From Propionibacteriales bacterium (GTDB taxonomy: Bacteria > Actinomycetota > Actinomycetes > Propionibacteriales > Propionibacteriaceae): a stretch of DNA of 13,445 nucleotides. The notes beneath the pieces were generated by a model that did not search any database, was not told where the DNA came from, and saw only the letters and a program-made list of their open reading frames with translations. A program made the position numbers and the translations under genes. The stretch is taken from positions 1 to 13,445 of the forward strand of contig JADGPB010000024.1 of the NCBI GenBank assembly GCA_017882655.1, written 5' to 3'. This document shows, one piece after another, positions 1-6,146 of this stretch (position 1 is the stretch's first letter; each line of letters opens with the position of its first letter).

Positions 1-203
1 TCCTCCGAGGGCTGGATCAGCGACCAGATGAACACTCCGAGGGTGACGGTGGTGATGTTGGCGGCGTTGAAAGCCTGGTAGTCGGCGTCCCACACCGCGT
101 GGGGCCACTGTTCGGGGTTGTAGTCGCCCCCGAAGGCGATCCCCCGCGTCGCCGGTAGCAGCGCAGGAGTTGCAGGCGTGAAGGGGATGTGGTGATCAGT
201 CAT
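1..203 (-). CDS. GH42 beta-galactosidase-family protein, N-terminal part (cut by window edge)
   Basis: Only the first 67 residues are in the window; the gene continues past the left edge. After a short hydrophilic leader the protein reads IAFGGDYNPEQWP at about residues 22-34, followed by a W-x-x-D segment and a TVTLGVFIWSLIQPSE stretch at about 52-67. This is the hallmark start of the GH42 (alpha/beta)8 barrel (family pattern GGDYNPEQW...D...VTVGIFSW..L.P). Known family activities are beta-galactosidase and, in some members, alpha-L-arabinopyranosidase; the catalytic glutamates lie outside the window, so specificity cannot be judged. There is no signal peptide, so it is probably cytoplasmic. 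Its ATG overlaps the end of the DUF624 gene by 8 nt, and AAGAGG stands 10 nt upstream, which implies translational coupling as the last visible gene of the operon. In a xylan-type locus it may remove galactose or arabinopyranose side groups (inference). Confidence 0.85.
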   Translation of the reverse strand, partial: MTDHHIPFTPATPALLPATRGIAFGGDYNPEQWPHAVWDADYQAFNAANITTVTLGVFIWSLIQPSE

Positions 204-882
204 GAGTAGTGAACCTCTTGGTGACATCGGCGACAAGTGACTGAGATAGAGGAGAAAGGACGGCAGGGAAGGCCCAGGCGAACAAAAGCAGGACGGCTTC
301 TGAGAACTGGAACACCACTGCTCCTGCCACAAGACCAAGGGCGAGGACTCCGGTGCTCACCCGCCAGGAGGGGATGACGGAAGCGACGGCGATCCGGGCC
401 GTGTCGATCGCCCTGAAGGAGAAGTTCGCCGTGATCACGAGCATGAGGCCACCCAGGACCATGACAGCCACAGCCAGGAAGACGAGCACCGGCCGCAGGA
501 CGCCAGCCCCAGGGACCACGCCGAGATGGGTGATGTTGAACCCCAGCAGGGCGAGCACCACCAGCAGCGGCGCCGACCACTTAAGAACGTCGAAGAAATC
601 GCGCCGATAAGCCCGCCAGAACGGACGGGCAGGTGACATGTCCGGTTCTGCGTGCCAGCCCTGGATCGCTCCCAGGGCGGCCGAGAGAGCCGGCGCCACG
701 GGCAGGAGGGCAAGGGCGAACAGCGGGACGTTGGAGGCGTCGCGTCCAAGCAGCACCATAACGACCAGAGTGGGTAGGCAAGTGGCGACAAGGAGGAACT
801 CCAGGACGAGGTACCGGTAGACGACGGCAGCTCCCCTGGCCAGGATGCCCCGGCCTACCTCCGGCTGGTCCTGGCTGTTCAT
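196..882 (-). CDS. DUF624 / YesL-family membrane protein
   Basis: A 228-residue hydrophobic protein with about five predicted membrane segments (roughly residues 22-46, 52-75, 102-125, 130-153 and 170-206). A charged cytoplasmic-type segment (PFWRAYRRDFFDVLKW, about 87-102) lies between the second and third. The length, the conserved aromatic/basic stretch and the position next to Lpl-type transporter and glycosidase genes fit DUF624 (YesL of Bacillus subtilis), a family of unknown biochemical function that travels with oligosaccharide ABC importers. A role in transporter assembly or regulation is often supposed but not shown. Its ATG overlaps the GH39 stop in an ATGA junction (879-882), and its own stop overlaps the GH42 start, so it is translationally coupled on both sides. 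The family call rests on overall character and context rather than on a catalytic motif. Confidence 0.75.
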   Translation of the reverse strand: MNSQDQPEVGRGILARGAAVVYRYLVLEFLLVATCLPTLVVMVLLGRDASNVPLFALALLPVAPALSAALGAIQGWHAEPDMSPARPFWRAYRRDFFDVLKWSAPLLVVLALLGFNITHLGVVPGAGVLRPVLVFLAVAVMVLGGLMLVITANFSFRAIDTARIAVASVIPSWRVSTGVLALGLVAGAVVFQFSEAVLLLFAWAFPAVLSPLSQSLVADVTKRFTTHD

Positions 883-2408
883 CCCTTGCTCTCCTGGGTG
901 GTCTGGGACTCGGGCGGGTGCCCGAGCAGTCGTGCGTCATCCAGCCAGGACGGGGCGTATTCGGGTGCTGGAGAAATCTCCACCAGGGCGATTCCGTTGC
1001 GTCCCAGCCGGACGTCAAGGTTCAGCCTGCCCCCAACGGGGGCCTCAGACCACTGCCACAGCGTCGGTTCGGACAATGCGTGCAGATCCTCGACTTGGCG
1101 GGGCGTGGGCGCCAACGGTGAACCCATCTCCATCCACGCCCTACGGACATTGCCCCGCTCGGCGTCCACATGCCTTTCAAGGACTCTCACCCGCCCCGGC
1201 AGGTCGGACAAGCTGAGCCGAACCGAGTGTCCGGCTGTCTGCCTCGTGTGACCGTCCTGGGGCTGCCAGCCAAGGATGCAAAGACCGCCGTCTGGTCTGC
1301 GGGTGACGAGGTGATCGTCCCCGCGCGCGAGGACGTCGGAACCCAGGCGAGCCATGAACGCGTACAGGTGGAAGGCCGGTTTGCGGAGCTGCCTGTGTCC
1401 GAGCAGACCGAACCCGCCGTGCAGTGGGGCCGTGGGAACGCCGACCTCTTCAAACACGTCGCACAGCGTCCAGTACGAGAACGAGCTCACGTGCTCTCCC
1501 CCACCGACAAGTACCGGGGCTAGGTAGGACGCCTGGTACGCGGTGTCGTGGATTGGATTATCGGGGCGGTATGAGGACGAGAACTCGGTGATGTGGATCG
1601 GGAGCCCGGCCAGCGAGGTCCCGGCCAACATTGCCCTGGGGCTCGCGAACTGATCCAGCAGGTCCTGCGGTGGACGAAGGCTTTGGTAGGTACCGAACGG
1701 GACGTGCTCGGCCGGGCCCGTGGTGTAGGCGTGCTTGGAGACGAAATCGCACGGAACATCACGGGCCGCCAGGAAGTCGGCGAACCGAGGCAGCCAGTCG
1801 TCAGCTCCGGGCGAGACGGCCGGTCCCCCGACCTGCAGGTCGGCGTCGACCTCCTTGGCGGCCAGAGCTGTGATCTCGTACAACCGGTGGTACGCGGCCT
1901 CGTCCGCTGCCCAGAACGACGCCAGGTTCGGCTCGTTCCACACCTCGATTGGCCACGTCCTGACCTCGGCAAGCCCGTAGCGGTCGATGAGATGGGTCAG
2001 GACCGTGCGGACGAGGTGAACCCATTCGCCTTCATCCGCTGGCGGGGTGATGTTGCCGAGCCACCAGAAGACGGTTTGGTCGCTGCTGGCGAGGTCCTTG
2101 GGCATGAACCCGAGCTCGAGAAAGGGCCTTATCCCGGCCTCAAGCCAGGTGTCGATCACCAGGTCGAGGTACGCGAAGCCGTACCGGGTGTGTGTGCGTC
2201 CTTCATGGGCGTAGCGCTGCACCAGGCCCATGTCGTCGTGGAGGATGCCGTGGGCCCGGACGGCGCCGAAGCCGATCTCCCGTTGAACGAGCGCCAGGCT
2301 GTCGCGGTAGTCGGCGTGGAGCACTTCGCGCGTGCGGCCTGTGCCGATGCAGGCGCGCCACTGGTCGCCGAGCACGGTCACGGCTGGTCCGGTGGCACTG
2401 ATCGTCAC
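879..2408 (-). CDS. xynB: GH39 beta-xylosidase (intracellular)
   Basis: A 509-residue protein of normal GH39 length. Exo-acting GH39 xylosidases release xylose from the non-reducing end of xylo-oligosaccharides with retention of configuration. Visible signature elements are RAHGILHDDM near residues 51-60, PFLELGFMP near 95-103, and the acid/base motif EVWNEPN with Glu159. VSKHAY follows near 223-228, and the nucleophile motif HITEFSSSY has Glu275. Both glutamates are spaced as in characterised GH39 xylosidases (about 160 and 277 in Thermoanaerobacterium XynB). A C-terminal beta-rich region follows the barrel. No signal peptide is present. The start is a GTG preceded by GAGGA about 9 nt upstream. 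It follows the binding-protein gene after a 99-nt gap holding a strong hairpin, and ends in an ATGA overlap with the DUF624 gene. Because GH39 also contains alpha-L-iduronidases, the xylosidase call relies on motif style and on the GH67 neighbour. Confidence 0.9.
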   Translation of the reverse strand: MTISATGPAVTVLGDQWRACIGTGRTREVLHADYRDSLALVQREIGFGAVRAHGILHDDMGLVQRYAHEGRTHTRYGFAYLDLVIDTWLEAGIRPFLELGFMPKDLASSDQTVFWWLGNITPPADEGEWVHLVRTVLTHLIDRYGLAEVRTWPIEVWNEPNLASFWAADEAAYHRLYEITALAAKEVDADLQVGGPAVSPGADDWLPRFADFLAARDVPCDFVSKHAYTTGPAEHVPFGTYQSLRPPQDLLDQFASPRAMLAGTSLAGLPIHITEFSSSYRPDNPIHDTAYQASYLAPVLVGGGEHVSSFSYWTLCDVFEEVGVPTAPLHGGFGLLGHRQLRKPAFHLYAFMARLGSDVLARGDDHLVTRRPDGGLCILGWQPQDGHTRQTAGHSVRLSLSDLPGRVRVLERHVDAERGNVRRAWMEMGSPLAPTPRQVEDLHALSEPTLWQWSEAPVGGRLNLDVRLGRNGIALVEISPAPEYAPSWLDDARLLGHPPESQTTQESKG

Positions 2409-2462
2409 GGCAGGAGGTCCTCACGTCGGGTTGGTGTGCGTGGTCTGTGGTGCGCTGATGGA

Positions 2463-2502
2463 CGACGGACAGGTCGGCCCAGTTGGGTCGACCTGTCCGT
2501 CG
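2463..2502 (-). terminator. Strong intercistronic stem-loop between binding-protein and GH39 genes
   Basis: Perfect 14-bp arms CGACGGACAGGTCG (2463-2476) and CGACCTGTCCGTCG (2489-2502) enclose a 12-nt loop. That loop can form three more G-C pairs (2478-2480 with 2485-2487). On the minus strand it begins 5 nt after the binding-protein stop codon, and 54 nt before the GH39 start. No U-run follows, so it is not a textbook intrinsic terminator. More likely it is a partial terminator or a 3' stabilising element that lets the binding protein be made in excess over the downstream enzymes (inference). The structure itself is certain from the sequence; the role is not. Confidence 0.7.
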
Positions 2503-2507
2503 GTGGA

Positions 2508-4169
2508 TCAGGGGTGCTCCTTCAGGTACCGCGCGCGCGCACCGTTGACGAGGTCCACGTACTTGGTCGCGCCCTTGGCGTCCAGCTCGGACATGAACTG
2601 GCTCCAGTCGCTCATCGCACGGCGACCGAGGATGAACTGGACGGTCCCCTGGGACACGGCATCGTTCAGCGCCGTCGCCATGAGAGTGGCCTGCTCCAGC
2701 TCGGCCTCATTCAGCGGTGCCGGCGGGGCGAGATCGATCAGCTTATAGTCGGCGATGGACTTCTGGAACGCGATCTCCGCGGGCGAGAAGGTCGACTGCA
2801 ACAGCTCGGTGGTGCCGCCATAGGCGAAGTTGCCGCCAGAGAACCCGAAGTCCTTCTGGAGGTGCTTGGGTGCTCCCGGGTTCATCGATATGAAGGTGAT
2901 GCCCGGATCCAGCATCCGCTTGCCGGACGCGTCCTTGGTGAACGTGGTGCCCTTAACGCCCCACTTAGTGAACTCCTGCCCATCGTCGGAGTACCACAGC
3001 CAGTCGATGAACTGCATCGTGGCCACGAAGTTCGGGCTCTTGACGATGGACGCGTTGATCATGAGGCCGTTTTCCAGCTTTGTTATAGGGTCCAACAGGG
3101 CGCCGGCCGGTCCGCTCGGGAACTGCATCTTGTCGACAGTTGCTGTGGGGAAATTCGTCGTCAGACCTTTGGTGTAATCGTTGGCCACCGTCTGGGCGTT
3201 GGTGCTGATCGCGAACGACTTACCCGTAACGAACTTCTGGATGGCTGCATCATCAGTCTGAGTGAAGCTCTCCGGATCCATAAGGCCGTCGCCGACCAAG
3301 CCGCGGAAATACTCGACGAGAGCCTTGTACTCATCCATCTTGGGTGTGGAGACGAACGTCTTCTTAGACGGGTCCCAGGTGAAGTTGCTGTAGGCCCAGC
3401 CAGCCTTCGTCCCGTACCCGACCGACGCGATTCCCAGAACATTTCCGCCCGGGTAGGTGACGTTGAACCGGTCGGAGAACGGGTAGGAGGCAGGGTGGGA
3501 GGCCTTGATCTTCTCAAGGAATGTCCTGAACTCGGCCCACGACGTGGGCGACTTCAGGCCCAGTTGGGCCAAGACATCGGTTCGGATCGCGATCGTGTAG
3601 TCCTGCCACGGGTCCTGGTGCACGCCGGGCAGAAGGTAGAACTTGCCATCGGCCTGGCGCAGGGAGTCGATGTTGGACGAGAGGCTCCACTTGCTGATCT
3701 TCTCCGAGAGATTCGGCATCAGGTCGAGGTAGTCGCTGACGGCAAGGATGGCGCCGGAGGAGACGTAGGCCGTCTCCGAGCCGGGGTACGTCTTGGCGAT
3801 GATGGTCGGGGCGCTGCCTGCCCCGATCAGCAGGCTGCGCTTCTGGCCGTAGTCACTCGCAGGGACGAGGGTCGTGTTGATGGTGATGTTCGTCCGTTTG
3901 GTGATCTCGGACCACAGCAGCCAGTCGCTCTTGTTGGGGTAGGTCGGTGCGTCCGAGAACAGCATCGACACGTTCAGGGCCTGGGTGGCCATGAACGGGT
4001 CACCGGCCTTGAAGCTGGTCATCGCACCGGACGTATTTTGCAGCCCCTCGGCCGAGGAGCCGCCACCTGACTGCGTACCGCTGCAGGCCGAGAGGGTGAT
4101 CGCGACCGCAGATCCCGCTGTTGTGAGCAGAAATCCACGGCGTGTAGTGAACATCTTGATGGACTCCAT
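2508..4169 (-). CDS. lplA: LplA-type oligosaccharide-binding lipoprotein of ABC importer
   Basis: A 553-residue extracellular solute-binding protein. The N-terminus has a Tat-like motif TTRRGFLL at residues 8-15, a hydrophobic segment and a lipobox LSAC with the lipidated Cys29. A Gly/Ser-rich linker follows, so it is a membrane-anchored lipoprotein on the outer face. The large size and motifs such as NGLMINASIVKSPNF (about 366-380) and the WLWYSDDGQEFTKWG stretch (about 390-404) are those of the LplA/YtcQ group that works with LplB/LplC-type permeases. In Paenibacillus sp. JDR-2 a LplA-YtcP-LplB transporter is linked to GH67 and takes up aldouronates, so the same substrate class is inferred here. 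The start ATG has AAAGGA 5 nt upstream; a second in-frame ATG at residue 6 lacks one. The gene is separated from its neighbours by 70 nt and 99 nt, each holding a stem-loop. Confidence 0.9.
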   Translation of the reverse strand: MESIKMFTTRRGFLLTTAGSAVAITLSACSGTQSGGGSSAEGLQNTSGAMTSFKAGDPFMATQALNVSMLFSDAPTYPNKSDWLLWSEITKRTNITINTTLVPASDYGQKRSLLIGAGSAPTIIAKTYPGSETAYVSSGAILAVSDYLDLMPNLSEKISKWSLSSNIDSLRQADGKFYLLPGVHQDPWQDYTIAIRTDVLAQLGLKSPTSWAEFRTFLEKIKASHPASYPFSDRFNVTYPGGNVLGIASVGYGTKAGWAYSNFTWDPSKKTFVSTPKMDEYKALVEYFRGLVGDGLMDPESFTQTDDAAIQKFVTGKSFAISTNAQTVANDYTKGLTTNFPTATVDKMQFPSGPAGALLDPITKLENGLMINASIVKSPNFVATMQFIDWLWYSDDGQEFTKWGVKGTTFTKDASGKRMLDPGITFISMNPGAPKHLQKDFGFSGGNFAYGGTTELLQSTFSPAEIAFQKSIADYKLIDLAPPAPLNEAELEQATLMATALNDAVSQGTVQFILGRRAMSDWSQFMSELDAKGATKYVDLVNGARARYLKEHP

Positions 4170-4203
4170 GGTGGTCCTTTCCTGGGAAAATCGTTGTTGC
4201 CAT

Positions 4204-4219
4204 TTTGCTAGCGAGCAAA
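4204..4219 (-). repeat. Small stem-loop in front of binding-protein gene
   Basis: TTTGCT (4204-4209) and AGCAAA (4214-4219) are perfect 6-bp arms around a 4-nt loop. They lie 35 nt upstream of the binding-protein start in the 70-nt gap after the permease gene. A second compact palindrome, GACGGG-CCCGTC with a 2-nt centre, directly follows the permease stop codon on the minus strand. Together they may mark an RNA-processing or decay barrier that separates binding-protein expression from permease expression. The structures are weak, and the function is inference. Confidence 0.35.
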
Positions 4220-4239
4220 GCGAGCTGGACGGGACCCCG

Positions 4240-5154
4240 TCAGCCCTTGACGGATCCGAGCATTACTCCGGAGACGAAGTAGCGCTGGACAAATGGGTAG
4301 ATGCACAGGATCGGTAGCACGGTGAGCACCATCGTCACCGACTGGATATTGGCCGAGACCTGAGCAACATCTGTGGCACCTGCTCCCGACGATGAGGCTG
4401 ACGATGCCCCGGCGATCAGGTTGCGCAGGTACACGGTGACGGGGAACAACTCCGACTTGTCCATGTAGAGGAATGCAGAGAACCAGGAGTTCCAGAAGCT
4501 AACCGCGTAGAAGAGCACCATTGTGGCAAGCACCGCCTTCGACAGCGGGAGAACGATGTACCACAGGATCCCGTACGTGTTCAGCCCATCGATCTGGGCC
4601 GCCTCCATCAACTCGAGAGGAAGATTCTCAAAGAATGATTTCATGACCAACAAGTTGAACACGCTGATGGCGTTGGGCAGGACGATCGCCCAAATCGTGT
4701 TCCGGAAGCCGATGCTTGTTATCAGTATGTAGTTCGGGATCAGGCCACCGTTGAAGAACATCGTGAACACGGCGATCCCGATCATGACTCCGCGACCGCG
4801 CAGGTGCTTCTTCGAGATGACGTAGGCGTAGCAGGTAGTCAAGACGATGGCGATCAATGTAGCCACCGCCGTGTAGACCACGGTGTTGCGGTAGTCCGTC
4901 CAGAACGTAGCGTCACCCATGACGAGCCTGTACGTGGTGAGGTTGAACCCGACAGGGAAGATGCTTACGTGACCCGACCGGATCGCCGTGTCCGAACTGA
5001 ACGACTGAGCCACGATCATGAGGAACGGGTACAGCATGGTGATCATGACCAAGATCAACACCGTGACGTTGACGACCCGGAACACCTTGTACCCGCGTGT
5101 ATGAGCATGAGGGCGGGGCCGCCTCTTGCTTGCGGCTGTATCGATGGTCACCAC
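4240..5154 (-). CDS. lplC: Carbohydrate ABC transporter permease, LplC/YtcP type
   Basis: A 304-residue inner-membrane permease with six predicted transmembrane helices after a basic N-terminus (RRPRPH near residues 11-16). The FNGGLIPNYILI segment (about 134-145) is typical of the LplC/YtcP group. The cytoplasmic EAA loop reads ELMEAAQIDGLNTYGILWYIVLP (about 181-203) and is the contact site for the ATPase. It pairs with the neighbouring permease to form the heterodimeric channel. The start is a GTG-GTG pair. The first GTG (5154) has AGGAG 7 nt upstream and gives a 7-nt overlap with the previous gene. The second GTG (5151) would give a GTGA overlap and a protein one residue shorter. Either way it is translationally coupled. 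No ATPase gene is adjacent. Confidence 0.92.
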   Translation of the reverse strand: MVTIDTAASKRRPRPHAHTRGYKVFRVVNVTVLILVMITMLYPFLMIVAQSFSSDTAIRSGHVSIFPVGFNLTTYRLVMGDATFWTDYRNTVVYTAVATLIAIVLTTCYAYVISKKHLRGRGVMIGIAVFTMFFNGGLIPNYILITSIGFRNTIWAIVLPNAISVFNLLVMKSFFENLPLELMEAAQIDGLNTYGILWYIVLPLSKAVLATMVLFYAVSFWNSWFSAFLYMDKSELFPVTVYLRNLIAGASSASSSGAGATDVAQVSANIQSVTMVLTVLPILCIYPFVQRYFVSGVMLGSVKG

Positions 5155-6146
5155 AGGCTTGCTCCTGCCACTCGCTTTGAGATCGCGTTTGACGACAGAA
5201 TGAGCGTCAAGCCGATCACCGACTCGAACAGCCCGATTGCCGCAGCGTACGAGAAGTTGTTCGACAGTAGGCCAACGCGGTAGAGGTACGTCGACAGGAC
5301 GTCGGCTGTCGGGTAGGTGAGCGGGTTGTACAGAAGCAGGATCTTCTCGAATCCGACAGCCATGAAGGTGCCCGTGTTCAAAATGAGCAGTGTCATCATG
5401 GTCGGCCGGATCCCGGGAAGGGTCACATGCCAGGTTTGTTGCCAGCGGTTCGCACCGTCAAGCCGAGCGGCCTCGTAGAGCTGCTCGTCTACCGTTGTCA
5501 ATGCGGCCAGGTAGAGGATGGTTCCCCAGCCGATCGTCTGCCATGCCTCTGAGCTGACATAGATCGTGCGGAACCATTGGGGCAACGACAGGAAGGAGAT
5601 CGCCGTGCCGCCGAACCCTGTGATGATCTGGTTCACCGTGCCCTGAAGTGACAAGAACTGGAACAGCATACCCGCGATGATCACGATCGACAGGAAGTGC
5701 GGCAAGTATGAGATGGATTGTATGAGCCGCTTGAACGCATTCGAGCGCAACTCGTTGAGCATGAGAGCTAAGATGATCGGCAGTGGGAAGCAGACGATCA
5801 GGGTCAAAACGCCAAGAACCAGCGTGTTGCCGAACACCATCCTGAATGTGGAATCGTTCAGGAACAGCGAGAAGTAGGAGAGTCCCACCCACTTCTCCCC
5901 AAAGATGCTACCGCCCGGCCTGAACTTGCGGAAGGCGATGATATTCCCCATCATCGGCAGGTATCGGAAGATCAAGAAGAACATCAAGGGCAGAATGGCC
6001 AGCGAATACAGCTGCCAATCTTTGCGTAACGCCGCAGACCATGTGACACGCCCGCTGCCCTTCTTGCGGCCATACTTCGCGGAGCGCGTCTTTTCGCCGG
6101 AGCCAGTGGCCGTGACCGACCGACCCGAATCGGTGGTGCTGCTCAT
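5148..6146 (-). CDS. lplB: Carbohydrate ABC transporter permease, LplB type
   Basis: A 332-residue permease with a positively charged N-terminal tail (KKGSGR, about 28-33) and six predicted membrane helices. The sequence WQLYSLAILPLMFFLIFRYLP (about 44-64) includes the first helix in the style of the LplB/YteP group. The EAA loop is YEAARLDGANRWQQTWHVTLPGI (about 224-246), with the conserved G at residue 231. It is the first transporter gene of the operon: its ATG overlaps the stop of the GH3 gene (ATGA, 6143-6146), and its end overlaps the second permease. The likely role is import of xylan-derived oligosaccharides together with the LplC-type permease, the LplA-type lipoprotein and an ATPase encoded elsewhere. 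Confidence 0.92.
   Translation of the reverse strand: MSSTTDSGRSVTATGSGEKTRSAKYGRKKGSGRVTWSAALRKDWQLYSLAILPLMFFLIFRYLPMMGNIIAFRKFRPGGSIFGEKWVGLSYFSLFLNDSTFRMVFGNTLVLGVLTLIVCFPLPIILALMLNELRSNAFKRLIQSISYLPHFLSIVIIAGMLFQFLSLQGTVNQIITGFGGTAISFLSLPQWFRTIYVSSEAWQTIGWGTILYLAALTTVDEQLYEAARLDGANRWQQTWHVTLPGIRPTMMTLLILNTGTFMAVGFEKILLLYNPLTYPTADVLSTYLYRVGLLSNNFSYAAAIGLFESVIGLTLILSSNAISKRVAGASLW

Noticed and set aside
1593..4070. Very long plus-strand open frame of 825 codons antisense to GH39 and the binding protein
   Set aside because: It spans two clearly recognised genes and their intergenic hairpin. It has no family motif, and its composition is that expected from the antisense frame of GC-rich coding DNA.
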